DNA of 64,000 nucleotides from Bacillus sp. ISL-55 (GCF_018613155.1 NZ_JAGGQU010000023.1:55460-119459); one strand, 5' to 3'; shown: positions 1 to 8,491, counted from the first letter of the stretch. Notes: a model not told the origin generated them from the letters alone. Made by a program: numbers and translations.

Positions 1-130
1 TTCTGGACAGTCGGCTATACATTTCTATTTCGATCCGCCCATTGAAGTCAAAGAACGACTTCATTTGGCGGCTCTCCAGCGCTTATCGGGGCTGAACGAG
101 GCGCTTGCGCTTTTTGTTCTTCCGAGAAAA
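1..130 (-). repeat. Dispersed GC-rich intergenic element, copy 1
   Basis: Read on the minus strand this stretch matches the element at 13088-13212: a GCGCAAGCGCC core, CAGCCCCGA, then AAGCGCTGGAG, followed by GAAGTCGTTCTTTGACTTCA. Two shorter derivatives lie at about 29906 and 35786. It has no coding signature. The left end may continue beyond the window. Confidence 0.75.
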
Positions 131-209
131 ATGTCAAAACTTTTTTGTTTCCACTATGCATATATTGTTATACGATAGTGTTACTACTTTTTAAGGGGAG
201 TGAGGAACG

Positions 210-653
210 GTGAAAAAGCTGACTGTGTCGGTACTCAGCCTGTTTATCCTGCTACTGCTTGGTCACGGAACCCTTCCCGCCGAAAGAATTTCAACATTTG
301 CTGGCAAATCGAAAGGGATTCTTCCTATAGAACAAGTTCACGAAGAACTCCCTGGTCCCGATTTTAATGAAAAGAAAATCCCGTTCTTCGCAAGTACGGT
401 TGTCCTTCTTCATTTGACCCTGCTCTTCGCACGAATAGATGTCCGGGTAAATAGGGTCGTTAGCCTATTTTCCTTCTTGACGGCTGTTTTTTTCCAATCG
501 AATTATGTGATCAAGTCTCCTAGATATCCCAAATTAAAAATATCTAGGAGGAATGGACATGTGGTTTCGATTTTTAATGATTGGCTTCTTTTCCCTGACG
601 GCGTTTGGCTTTATGTTTTATCAAGGAGTAGAGTTTTACCAAGCGTTCATTGA
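210..653 (+). CDS. Possible small secreted protein (doubtful)
   Basis: A GTG start follows a GGGGAGTGAGG ribosome-site-like stretch. The first 25 residues look like a signal peptide (basic MKK, long Leu/Ile run, Ala-rich end). From about residue 80 onward the reading frame crosses a terminator-like hairpin (AATAGG/CCTATT near 455-475) and overlaps the better-supported 38-residue ORF in another frame, so the C-terminal half is probably not real. Either a short exported peptide ended by a frameshift, or a chance ORF. I do not recognise the family. Confidence 0.3.
   Translation: MKKLTVSVLSLFILLLLGHGTLPAERISTFAGKSKGILPIEQVHEELPGPDFNEKKIPFFASTVVLLHLTLLFARIDVRVNRVVSLFSFLTAVFFQSNYVIKSPRYPKLKISRRNGHVVSIFNDWLLFPDGVWLYVLSRSRVLPSVH
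517..551 (+). promoter_or_regulatory. Hairpin sequestering a ribosome binding site
   Basis: CTCCTAGATAT (517-527) and ATATCTAGGAG (540-550) form a perfect 11-bp inverted repeat around a 12-nt AU-rich loop. The right arm contains the AGGAGG of the ORF starting at 559, so the folded RNA would hide the ribosome site. This is seen directly; a control function is inference. Confidence 0.55.
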
Positions 654-675
654 TTTGTTCAAGCAAAATAAGTAA
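559..675 (+). CDS. Small membrane protein, 38 aa
   Basis: The ATG follows AGGAGG at 546-551 with 7 nt spacing. The product has one hydrophobic segment (about residues 2-24, rich in Phe, Met, Leu and Gly) and a short polar tail ending KQNK, as expected of a single-pass small membrane protein. Its ribosome site lies in a perfect hairpin, and a strong terminator follows at 703-732. I do not recognise the family. The good ribosome site and terminator support a real gene despite its length. Confidence 0.55.
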   Translation: MWFRFLMIGFFSLTAFGFMFYQGVEFYQAFIDLFKQNK

Positions 676-702
676 GAAAAGATCATCTGGTCGAGATAAG
701 CG

Positions 703-732
703 AAAAGGTCCTCAAATCTGAGGACCTTTTTT
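703..732. terminator. Bidirectional rho-independent terminator
   Basis: AAAAGGTCCTCA and TGAGGACCTTTTTT form a stem with T runs on both sides. It can end both the plus-strand small ORF and the minus-strand operon that finishes at 739. Confidence 0.85.
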
Positions 733-738
733 CATGAT

Positions 739-1338
739 TCACGCTGCCTCCACCCAGCCTTCACTCATCATTTCTGCATAAAAGCTCAGGAACTCTTTAA
801 AGAATGGATGATTGATTTTTGCTTCGGCATTTTCAATCAGTGGTTTGAGGACTGGCCTGATGAACCTTGTCATCATTTCCGCTTCGATATCTTCCAGCTG
901 TTGAAGGTGTTCGAGGTCGCCCTCTTGTTCCGCTTTGATCTCTCCCTGTAAAATCGAGCTGATGAATGCGGTTGTGCTGCCGAAATGGTCTGGCAGCCGG
1001 TCATTTTCTAGCGGGAAATAAAATGCTGTTTTTTCATAAAGACCAATCAGGCAAAGGAGTTCATGCCTGCGAGCTTCTTCATCTTCATTATTTTTCGTAT
1101 ATGATGAAAAATAAGGGGAGACAAAGTGATCTCCAGGTATGAAAAAGTGATTGTCATACCAGAGCTGCACTTCATCCCGATTGTAAAATGAATGAAATGT
1201 AAGCTCCTCCCGCATTTCTTCAGGGACGTCATTCATGAATGCTTCATAGGTATCCCATTCCCCAAGCCAGATGCTTGTCATGATATTCGCGATTGCGAGC
1301 TTTCCATATCGTTCTTCCATCATTGTCTCCACCTTCAT
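739..1338 (-). CDS. TorD/DmsD-type molybdoenzyme chaperone
   Basis: A 199-residue, helix-rich acidic protein with the size and pattern of TorD/DmsD family chaperones: a W-x(6)-FMND region near the N-terminus, an acidic hinge around residues 85-95, and a long C-terminal helix. Family members bind the Tat signal peptide of a molybdopterin enzyme and hold it for cofactor insertion before export. It is the last gene of the operon, 45 nt after the catalytic subunit, so that subunit is the likely client. The sequence alone does not show client specificity. Confidence 0.8.
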   Translation of the reverse strand: MKVETMMEERYGKLAIANIMTSIWLGEWDTYEAFMNDVPEEMREELTFHSFYNRDEVQLWYDNHFFIPGDHFVSPYFSSYTKNNEDEEARRHELLCLIGLYEKTAFYFPLENDRLPDHFGSTTAFISSILQGEIKAEQEGDLEHLQQLEDIEAEMMTRFIRPVLKPLIENAEAKINHPFFKEFLSFYAEMMSEGWVEAA

Positions 1339-1383
1339 TTTTCAAGAAATTTCGAGGGGCCCATCAAGGCACCCCCGATGATG

Positions 1384-4300
1384 TTATGCTTTATCCACGT
1401 CTACGAATACGTCCTGCTGTGCTGGACCGCCAATCAGCAAGTCTGCAAGGTAGCCTTCGAAATAGCTGCCATCGCGGTCAGACAATGCATTGACTGAGAA
1501 GCCCAGTCCGCGCGGTTTTGCATAACCTGACTCTTCATGCAGCGGCTTATTGAATTCGTAGTCTGTGTGGCCATATTTTCCTGCGGGCTCGATTGTTTTG
1601 CCGTCGACTTTGACTGCTTTTGAACCATAAGCATCATGTCCGAAGCTGAAGTTTGCTCCTACCACTCCTGGCTTGATTCCCGGTGTCACAAGCGCCCGGC
1701 CTTTTACTTTTGAGTTATTGGATGAAATATAGATTTCATCATCCGTGTTGATGCCTTTTTTCTTCGCGTCGATTGGATTGATCCAAAGATAGTTTTCCGG
1801 CTTGATTTCACGCAGCCATGCATTGCCTTCGGTCCGATGGGTTGCCATATTCCGTGATTTCCAGTTGATAAACTGCAGCGGCTTGTTTGGCTTGTAGACT
1901 TCTCCGTCGTATGTCTTGATTTCCTCCGCTACCGGTACGCCTTCAAAGAACTTGCCTGTGTAGGCACTCTTGAAGCCTGCAGCTTTTTCATCGTAAAAAT
2001 AAACCTGTTTTGCCCACTGATACTTGAGCTTGTTGCCGATATATTCATCGCCTGCTGCCTCAAAGCGTCCGCCCCGATTCAATACATAGACGACTTTCTT
2101 CCATTCATCTGGTTTAACAGCATCTTTCAGCTTCTGGATGTCAAAATATTTACCGAGCGCTTTCTGTCTTGCTTTTTCAAAAATCGTCAGCTCTTCGGCA
2201 TTTGCGTCCTTTACTGGTTTCTGGCCATCAAAGGCAATGTTTGCAATCCGTTTTAAGTAGTAGTCTTCAGGCGTGTGTATCGCCGATCCGTCAGCCAGAG
2301 CATTGTCGCCAACACCTGGCAGGCCCAAACCTTTTAGCAAATCGATGTACACCTGTTCAGTTGGACGCGCGTCAGGAACTACTCTCGTCACCGGCTGGAT
2401 GACACCGGCGAATTTATGCTTCAGGATCGGGAAGATATCCTCCGCGTTCCAGCTTTCAAGGTAAGCAAGGTCCGGCAAGATGAAGTCTGCATATTTGGAA
2501 GTTTCACCGATGACCACATCAGATGCTACAACCAGTTCAACAACTTTTGGGTCCCTGATGAACTTGGCCTGCATTTCTGATCTCGGTCCGGCCATGACCG
2601 GTGAGGTCCTGTTAATCAGCAATGCCCTGATTTTGTATGGATAGCCTTCAGCTGAGCTTGGCAGGACATCATGGATCAGTTTATTGCCAAACGGATACCA
2701 AGGACGCTTCGCCGGATAGCCATCTTTTGCGAATAATGATGTTTTTTCGTAAGGAACTTTATGCCGTGTGACCGGGATTCCCCAGCCTTTGTTCGCATTC
2801 GGTACGGTTGCAAGATCGTATCGTCCTTCGGTTGCTTTGTACTTGGCTCCAAGCACTGTGTCGCCGCCCTTCCAGTCGTGGTTGCCGACAAGGTGGTTGA
2901 GCATATTGATCGCCCTCACGCTGTAATAGCCATTCGTGTGCATCGCCGGCCCGCGGTAAGAATGGATACCGACCTTCTTGCCGTGGGATGTGAACTCACG
3001 TGCGATCTGGACAATCTGATCAACCGGCACATCTGCCTGCTTTGCATATTCTTCTATTGATTTTTCCATGACTCTGTCTTTAAAAATCCTGAAGACGGAT
3101 TTTACTTTGATGCCATTGATTGTCGTATCAACATCAAGATCGCCGTTTCTTGCTTTCGCATGGGAAACTGGCTTGCCATTTTCGATGACCACAAACTCCT
3201 CGCCGCCGATTCCAAGATCCTGTGCACGGACGAATGGGCGTTTCTTTTCCCCGACATTGACAAGGAAGGATGCATCGCTCCAGGTTGTTTCGCCATCTTC
3301 ATTCGCCGCTTCCTGGTTCGGATTCCGAAGATAAATATCATCGTAGCGGTTGTTTTCAATAATCCAGCGGCACATTGCCATCGCAAGCGCACCGTCACCG
3401 CCCGGTTTTACCGGAACCCAGACATGAGCTTTCTCAGCAGTCTTGCTGAAGCGTGGATCGATGACGACCATTTTCATGCCGCGGTCGATCGCGTTCGTGA
3501 TTTGTGGAGCAAATGTAGTCGGCCCACGGTTTGCCACCATCGGGTTTGTTCCCCAGACGATGACCATTTCTGCATTATCATAATCCGGGATCATCCGTTT
3601 TTTCGGCTTTTCAGCATCATGTGAGCGGACATTTCCCATTACGCTTGTGATTCCGCAATAACCGCCGTGATCATAGTAGTTCGCCGTACCTAAGCTGTTC
3701 GCTGCCAGGCGTTCGATGAATTCACGCCTGTGCCCGGCCATAACAGCAATCTGGTTCGCTTTCGGCCCAAGGTCAGGATGGTTTGTATCAATCAGGACAT
3801 CCTTGTATTTTTTATCAAATTCAGCCTTTGTCATCTCTCCGGCTTTCAGCTTATCCCAATCAGCCATGACCGCTGCTTCCGGTACGTATTTCCACATTTC
3901 TTTCAACCCAGGTGTGCCAAGATCTTTACTGCCCCCAAGGATTTCCTTGTAAGCCTCTTCCCAGCTGACTGTTTTCCAGACGCCGCTTCCCCTCTCGCCC
4001 ACACGCTTCAATGGCTTTTGGACCCTGAATGTGTCGTAGTTCGTCTGGATGCCGGCCTGCCCTTTCAAGCAAGTACGTCCACCGCGGAGGCCGCGACCCA
4101 TTTTTGCGACATCTCCAGTTCCCTTTACAGCCTGTGATACCGGAGTATCGTAGTTGATATGCCCGATTTGCACCATGTTGATCGGACTGTACTGGTTACC
4201 GGCAATCTTGCGGACAATGGAAGAATAAGCTCCGCCCACCGCCCCGGCAGTGATATAAGTTTTAATCGTACATGTCGCATTACATTGCTGGCATGATGTG

Positions 4301-4482
4301 AAGATGACATTTTCAGCTGTATAGTCCTGGTAATCGGTGCCGGTTCCGTGCGGGGAATCGATCCAGACATCGCCCATTACCTGCTTGATTGGCCCAACGA
4401 ATGCCGGACCGACAAACGCGACCGCCCCGAGCGTTCCGAGCGCTTTTAAAAATCCACGCCGTTTCATTGGTTTATTTTCCAT
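1384..4482 (-). CDS. srdA: Tat-exported molybdopterin oxidoreductase catalytic subunit (SrdA/TtrA-like)
   Basis: The 1032-residue protein begins with a twin-arginine signal (RR at residues 8-9 in KRRGFLK, then a hydrophobic stretch to about 30). C64, C67, C71 and C138 form the C-x2-C-x3-C...C site for an N-terminal [4Fe-4S] cluster. C276 in HGGYCG is the likely molybdenum ligand, as in Psr/Phs/Ttr-type enzymes. The C-terminal molybdopterin-dinucleotide-binding domain spans roughly the last 160 residues. It would sit outside the membrane and reduce an oxyanion with electrons from menaquinol through the B and C subunits. The B-C-A gene order matches the srdBCA selenate reductase operon; tetrathionate, thiosulfate or arsenate as substrate cannot be excluded. 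It overlaps the C-subunit gene by 11 nt. Confidence 0.75.
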   Translation of the reverse strand: MENKPMKRRGFLKALGTLGAVAFVGPAFVGPIKQVMGDVWIDSPHGTGTDYQDYTAENVIFTSCQQCNATCTIKTYITAGAVGGAYSSIVRKIAGNQYSPINMVQIGHINYDTPVSQAVKGTGDVAKMGRGLRGGRTCLKGQAGIQTNYDTFRVQKPLKRVGERGSGVWKTVSWEEAYKEILGGSKDLGTPGLKEMWKYVPEAAVMADWDKLKAGEMTKAEFDKKYKDVLIDTNHPDLGPKANQIAVMAGHRREFIERLAANSLGTANYYDHGGYCGITSVMGNVRSHDAEKPKKRMIPDYDNAEMVIVWGTNPMVANRGPTTFAPQITNAIDRGMKMVVIDPRFSKTAEKAHVWVPVKPGGDGALAMAMCRWIIENNRYDDIYLRNPNQEAANEDGETTWSDASFLVNVGEKKRPFVRAQDLGIGGEEFVVIENGKPVSHAKARNGDLDVDTTINGIKVKSVFRIFKDRVMEKSIEEYAKQADVPVDQIVQIAREFTSHGKKVGIHSYRGPAMHTNGYYSVRAINMLNHLVGNHDWKGGDTVLGAKYKATEGRYDLATVPNANKGWGIPVTRHKVPYEKTSLFAKDGYPAKRPWYPFGNKLIHDVLPSSAEGYPYKIRALLINRTSPVMAGPRSEMQAKFIRDPKVVELVVASDVVIGETSKYADFILPDLAYLESWNAEDIFPILKHKFAGVIQPVTRVVPDARPTEQVYIDLLKGLGLPGVGDNALADGSAIHTPEDYYLKRIANIAFDGQKPVKDANAEELTIFEKARQKALGKYFDIQKLKDAVKPDEWKKVVYVLNRGGRFEAAGDEYIGNKLKYQWAKQVYFYDEKAAGFKSAYTGKFFEGVPVAEEIKTYDGEVYKPNKPLQFINWKSRNMATHRTEGNAWLREIKPENYLWINPIDAKKKGINTDDEIYISSNNSKVKGRALVTPGIKPGVVGANFSFGHDAYGSKAVKVDGKTIEPAGKYGHTDYEFNKPLHEESGYAKPRGLGFSVNALSDRDGSYFEGYLADLLIGGPAQQDVFVDVDKA

Positions 4483-5770
4483 TATGGCTCACCTCGTCAG
4501 AAGTTTCTTCGATTGGCAGAAGCAGCTCGCCGAATGAATAGATTAATAGTCCCATAGCGACAACGCCGACACTTACCATCCATTCCTTGATTGTCGGTGC
4601 GTAATTGCCCCACGGAAGTTCGTGAAAAACCGGTGTGACTAGCGGAGGGACAACAATATTGAAGCGGACGCCGATAATTCCGATGACAATCAGGACAGCG
4701 GCTGCGAGCAGTGCATTGACGTTTTGGCTTGTTTTTTTCCAGAAAACAATTGTGATTGGTATGACTGCTCCAAGAAGCATTTGCACAATCCAGAAGGACC
4801 AGGCTTTTTCACTGGCCATCATCGTTGCAAGTGTATCGAGGTGCTCTGCCTCAAGACCGTACCAGCCGATCAGATATTCATAGAATTGAAGGCCAAGGTC
4901 GATGATCAAAAAGCCGACCATCAATTTTGCCAGCGATACAACCATGCCTTGATCAATTGGCTGCTTCTGCACCTTTTTCTTGATGATGTACATCGCTAAA
5001 AGTAGGGCCGTTCCCGAAACCATCGCTGATACGACGAAGATGATTGGGAATAAAGCTGTATGCCATGCCGGTCTTGCTTTTACAACTGCGAAGATGGTTC
5101 CTGTTCCTCCGTGTACGCCGAGAATCGCAAGCGGGATCCCGATCGTACCGAGGATTTTCATCCACATGTGGTCACGCTTTTTTGTTGCAGCGTTGATTGT
5201 TGCATTTTTGAAGGTGATCAATTTTGCTACAAACCCCTTCATTGTGTTCGTTTTAGCAGCGCGTACAAGGTCTTCCCTCATCGCGATGTACAGTTCCACT
5301 GCTAAAAGACCGATGTATACGAGATAAAAGTGGACTTCCCATGCAAGCGGCGAAGTGACATTCCAGTAGATGATCGCATTGAGCATCCGCTCCGGACGTC
5401 CAAGATCCATCAGGACGAATGTCAGCGCGACAATCATACAGACAATCGCTGTAAAAAGTGCCGCCTTTCCGACTCTCTCGTATTCTTCCATCCCGAAAAC
5501 GTAGATCAACGTCGACAGCAGGAACGAACCTGCACTGAGGCCGACGAAGAAAATGTAGAAAGCGATCCAGGCTCCCCATGGAGTAATACTGGAAAGATTC
5601 GTTGCTGCCAGGCCTGTGACGAAACGTTCAACGATGAAATACCCGCCTATCAAGAATGCAATTGTCAGAGCAGATATCCATATTTTAAAAGCTTTTGATA
5701 CTTGCAGATTTATTTTCGTTTTTGATGTACTTTTCTCTTTTAAATCAACCGCAAGATTGGCCATCGCCAT
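4472..5770 (-). CDS. srdC: NrfD/PsrC-type membrane anchor subunit
   Basis: A 432-residue integral membrane protein with about ten hydrophobic segments and little polar sequence, typical of the NrfD/PsrC quinol-oxidising family. It anchors the complex and passes electrons from menaquinol to the iron-sulfur subunit. The gene starts 7 nt after the B subunit and overlaps srdA by 11 nt, so all three are translated as a unit. The PsrC/SrdC name comes from operon context; the fold assignment is firmer than substrate specificity. Confidence 0.8.
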   Translation of the reverse strand: MAMANLAVDLKEKSTSKTKINLQVSKAFKIWISALTIAFLIGGYFIVERFVTGLAATNLSSITPWGAWIAFYIFFVGLSAGSFLLSTLIYVFGMEEYERVGKAALFTAIVCMIVALTFVLMDLGRPERMLNAIIYWNVTSPLAWEVHFYLVYIGLLAVELYIAMREDLVRAAKTNTMKGFVAKLITFKNATINAATKKRDHMWMKILGTIGIPLAILGVHGGTGTIFAVVKARPAWHTALFPIIFVVSAMVSGTALLLAMYIIKKKVQKQPIDQGMVVSLAKLMVGFLIIDLGLQFYEYLIGWYGLEAEHLDTLATMMASEKAWSFWIVQMLLGAVIPITIVFWKKTSQNVNALLAAAVLIVIGIIGVRFNIVVPPLVTPVFHELPWGNYAPTIKEWMVSVGVVAMGLLIYSFGELLLPIEETSDEVSHNGK

Positions 5771-5777
5771 TCCCCTC

Positions 5778-6671
5778 CTATCTTAAGTAAATAACATTCG
5801 GATGCGTTCCTAGCTCTTCCTTCAGGCGGAATGCTCTAGGACTCGCAGCAAGCTTTGATACAACACTGTTCTGATCGCTGATGTCGCCGAAGAAGCGAGC
5901 ATCGCCAATGCAGGTTTCCACGCATGCCGGCTCTTCGCCTCTTTGCAAACGGTGGAAGCAGAAGCTGCATTTACGGACCGTGCCGATTGGTGTCTTGCCT
6001 TTTTCACGGTTGCCGCGTTCGACGCCATATTCAGGGCTTGTTACATCATTCGCACCCTGCATTTCCTGTTCATAGCTATCACCGAAATCGAAGGAACGCG
6101 CTCCATACGGACAAGCAACGATGCAGTAACGGCAGCCGATGCAGCGGTCATTGTCGATCGCGACAATTCCATTCTCCATTTTATAAGTTGCTCTCGTCGG
6201 GCAAACCTGTGCACATGCCGGTTTGTCACACTGCATGCATGGCCTTGGAAGGTTGACAGCCTTGATGTTCGGGAACTCGCCTTCAAGCGATTCCATTACC
6301 ACGTTGTAAGAGATTCCCGGCGGCGTCCTGTTCTCAGCCTTACAGCTGACCGTACAAGTATCGCAGCCGACGCATTTCTTCAAGTCGATGACCATCGCCC
6401 ATTTCGGGCCATCACCCTTCCTGATGTCTGGACCATCTGCTGATGCGTAATAGTTGCCGAATTCCTTAGTCAGTGATGAAGAATAGACTTTATGGAAGTC
6501 TTCAATTTTCAATTTTCCACTGATGACCTTCCTGGCATCACGCGCCATATTCAAGCCAAGCTCTGTGTCATACTGTGATTCATCCATTTCCTTTTTTGCA
6601 TCAGGCAGCATCTTGTCGACGATTTTATCGTAATCTACCTTTTTCTCATTTGAAAAAAGACCCATTTCCAC
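5778..6671 (-). CDS. srdB: Four-cluster ferredoxin-type electron transfer subunit
   Basis: The 297-residue protein has four ferredoxin cysteine groups in the DmsB/PsrB arrangement: C-x2-C-x2-C-x3-C in the CVGCDTC region, CMQCDKPAC...CP, CIGCRYC...CP, and CSFCFHR...CVETC. It relays electrons from the membrane anchor to the molybdenum subunit. A charged extension of about 85 residues precedes the first cluster. It has no Tat signal and probably travels as a complex with the A subunit. Confidence 0.85.
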   Translation of the reverse strand: MEMGLFSNEKKVDYDKIVDKMLPDAKKEMDESQYDTELGLNMARDARKVISGKLKIEDFHKVYSSSLTKEFGNYYASADGPDIRKGDGPKWAMVIDLKKCVGCDTCTVSCKAENRTPPGISYNVVMESLEGEFPNIKAVNLPRPCMQCDKPACAQVCPTRATYKMENGIVAIDNDRCIGCRYCIVACPYGARSFDFGDSYEQEMQGANDVTSPEYGVERGNREKGKTPIGTVRKCSFCFHRLQRGEEPACVETCIGDARFFGDISDQNSVVSKLAASPRAFRLKEELGTHPNVIYLR

Positions 6672-6689
6672 TCACCTCTTTTTATGCGT

Positions 6690-6899
6690 TTAGATTTCTT
6701 TTTTGATTTCCTTTATTTCTTTGATGTCATCTGCGATATCGTCAGTAATATCGCTTGTCAGTTCACGAGTCGATTTCTTAAATTCCTTCAGCGTCTGGCC
6801 GAACGCCCTGCCGATTTCAGGCAGCTTCTTCGGACCGAAGATGATCAACGCCAATGTGAGGATTAAAATCAAACCTGGAATGCCAATATTGGATAGCAT
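6690..6899 (-). CDS. tatA: Twin-arginine translocase subunit TatA
   Basis: The 69-residue protein shows the TatA/E pattern: an N-terminal membrane helix, the [11 protein letters not shown] hinge, an amphipathic helix ([12 protein letters not shown]) and an acidic/basic tail rich in DDI and KEI. The start follows AAAAAGGATG. It is the first gene of the molybdoenzyme operon, directly behind the sigma-54 promoter, so export capacity would be made together with its Tat substrate. No tatC lies in the window. Confidence 0.9.
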   Translation of the reverse strand: MLSNIGIPGLILILTLALIIFGPKKLPEIGRAFGQTLKEFKKSTRELTSDITDDIADDIKEIKEIKKEI

Positions 6900-6938
6900 A
6901 ATGCCACATCCTTTTTATTTTTTCTTACTTATTTATAA

Positions 6939-6955
6939 TGCAAGCTGCGTGCCAA
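6939..6955 (-). promoter_or_regulatory. Sigma-54 (-24/-12) promoter of the tatA-srdBCA-torD operon
   Basis: The minus strand reads TTGGCACGCAGCTTGCA. This matches the sigma-54 consensus TGGCAC-N5-TTGCA, with exactly 10 nt between the GG at -24 and the GC at -12. The expected start site near 6928 leaves about 29 nt before the tatA ATG. An activator with a GAFTGA motif is encoded upstream (8492-9832). Confidence 0.85.
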
Positions 6956-7044
6956 CTTTTTTGGCATGGTTGGTTTTTAGGAGTGTGACCTGGTGGATTG
7001 CTTGTGGGAGTAAGGGTGTGGAATTCGGTGACATCTTTGTGAAC

Positions 7045-7090
7045 GCGAAAAAGCGGCTGAAACCGAATTTTTGGTTCGGGATCAGCCGCT
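7045..7090 (-). terminator. Rho-independent terminator after the NERD gene
   Basis: On the minus strand AGCGGCTGA...CCGAA pairs with TTCGG...TCAGCCGCT and is followed by TTTTT. It would isolate the downstream sigma-54 operon from read-through. Confidence 0.75.
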
Positions 7091-7104
7091 GGTTGTGTGA
7101 CATT

Positions 7105-7222
7105 TTGACATGGTATTGCAATTTTGGCATGTGACATTTTGGCATGGTGTGCGGGGATGGCATGATATTGTATCTGATGTGCAGGAATGGCATGATGTTT
7201 TATCTGGATTCTGAATGGCATG
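7105..7222. promoter_or_regulatory. Cluster of TGGCATG motifs, candidate enhancer sites
   Basis: On the plus strand TTGACATG or T/A-TGGCATG occurs at 7105, 7124, 7139, 7157, 7187 and 7215, with another TTGGCATG at 6961. Two neighbouring units also share TGTGC-GG-ATGGCATGAT. They lie about 150-290 bp upstream of the sigma-54 promoter, where NtrC-type activators usually bind. The repeats are seen; the binding role is inference. Confidence 0.55.
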
Positions 7223-7265
7223 TGACCTTTCTCTGGTGGACAGAGATGGCTGGGAAGGAGAGTGA

Positions 7266-8252
7266 TCAATCCCATAACGGAAAGCTTTTACCTGGAGTAT
7301 AGACTCTTCCTTTCTTTTCTCCTGATATGTTCAGGTCCAGCTGTGACAGCATTCTCCTCGCCTGGTGAATCGAGGAAATCCCAAGAAAATCCCTGAATTG
7401 TCCGTTAGTAATCGTCTGTCCATTAATAAGAAAGTAATCTTTTAAAGCAGCAACATGGGCATCCTTTGATGTGTGGCCGCATCTCTTACACCCCCATAGA
7501 CTATGAAACTTTTCCATGCCAATTGTATTGCAGCTTGGGCACTCCACTCCTTTCTGGATATCAACATGCGAGATATTCAGTGTTTTTAAGTCGGGGATAT
7601 ATGGTTTATGTTTTTTGAGTAAAAGCTTAACTATTTTTTTAGCCTCTTGGTCCGATATTATCTCTTTTTGATATCTTTCAAGGTAAGGATTGATTTTATA
7701 GAAGATGCCGGGGGACTTGAACACTCTTTGGCTAATTTCTTTACTTTGGGTTGGATTTTTGATGATGGCTTGTGAATGGGTGATGGCAACGAACGGTTCT
7801 AACGGAGGCGGTGAATATTGATGACTGATTAGAAATGCTTTCAGTTGACGTGCTTGTATTTTCGTCTGGAGAACGGGATCTGGGTATACCTTTTCATTAT
7901 CATTTAAATATTGGATCATTTGATTGAATTCAGGATAAAACTCCAGCGTTCCTGCATAGTATTTTGAATCAATTGGTATGATTAATGAGTTTGAGATTAA
8001 TAAGGAGTCAATTTGGAAGTGTGTGTCATTGAAGGGGATTCTTAAATCATGCAAGATTGTTAATTTAGAGTGGTCGATTTGTGATATATGGTAATCTAAT
8101 TCTTTTTCACCTTTGAATCCAGCTCGTTTTCTAGATAACTTGTTCTCAAATTCTGCTTTTCGTGGGTGATTTAACGGTAATCGCCTTACAATTGCCTCAT
8201 AAACCTTGACTTCTTTTGGCATGGATCGTTTTTTCGCTATCAAAAGCTTCAC
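7266..8252 (-). CDS. NERD domain protein with C-terminal zinc ribbon
   Basis: Residues about 45-170 match a NERD (nuclease-related) domain: GxKGE (FKGEKELD), an acidic strand ending in QIDSLLIS, and the IDSKYYAG strand that supplies the conserved Asp and Lys. C-terminally, CPSCNTIG...WGCKRCGH is a four-cysteine zinc ribbon, followed by a possible winged-helix segment. The family is nuclease-like but its cellular role is usually unknown. It lies between the sensor operon and the reductase operon on the same strand, with its own terminator downstream. Confidence 0.75.
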   Translation of the reverse strand: MKLLIAKKRSMPKEVKVYEAIVRRLPLNHPRKAEFENKLSRKRAGFKGEKELDYHISQIDHSKLTILHDLRIPFNDTHFQIDSLLISNSLIIPIDSKYYAGTLEFYPEFNQMIQYLNDNEKVYPDPVLQTKIQARQLKAFLISHQYSPPPLEPFVAITHSQAIIKNPTQSKEISQRVFKSPGIFYKINPYLERYQKEIISDQEAKKIVKLLLKKHKPYIPDLKTLNISHVDIQKGVECPSCNTIGMEKFHSLWGCKRCGHTSKDAHVAALKDYFLINGQTITNGQFRDFLGISSIHQARRMLSQLDLNISGEKKGRVYTPGKSFPLWD

Positions 8253-8320
8253 TCCTTGTTTGTAATGCTTTTATAATTCGATATTTCAGCTAAAATTACC
8301 TTCTAATTTAATTGTGAACA

Positions 8321-8469
8321 TTTTTATTGGCGGAGTTCACAATTTTATTGGCGATATTTTCATTTTATTGGCGAAAATAAACTTTTATTGGCGATTTCAC
8401 TCTATTTATTGGCGAAAATCAAAATTTATTGGCGAACTGGAAATTCCACGCATTTTTTTCCAGTTCGCC
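8321..8469 (-). repeat. About 20-bp tandem array A ending in a 13-bp hairpin
   Basis: Six ATTGGCG(A/G) motifs occur at 20-21 bp spacing, separated by T/A-rich filler. The array ends in a perfect 13-bp inverted repeat (GGCGAACTGGAAA at 8431-8443, TTTCCAGTTCGCC at 8457-8469). It lies between the stop of the response regulator gene and the start of the NERD gene, both minus strand. Related arrays are at 16250 and 51203, and a degraded one at 41810. Confidence 0.8.
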
Positions 8470-8491
8470 GCCTGAGTTTTTACTGCTTTTC

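Noticed and set aside
1192-1497. Plus-strand ORF across the chaperone-reductase junction
   Set aside because: It is antisense to two well-supported genes and lacks a ribosome site or any recognisable domain.
1384-4482. Formate dehydrogenase or nitrate reductase identity for the large molybdoenzyme
   Set aside because: Operon order, NrfD-type anchor, four-cluster B subunit and Tat signal fit the Psr/Ttr/Srd group. No Sec or formate-specific context is present.
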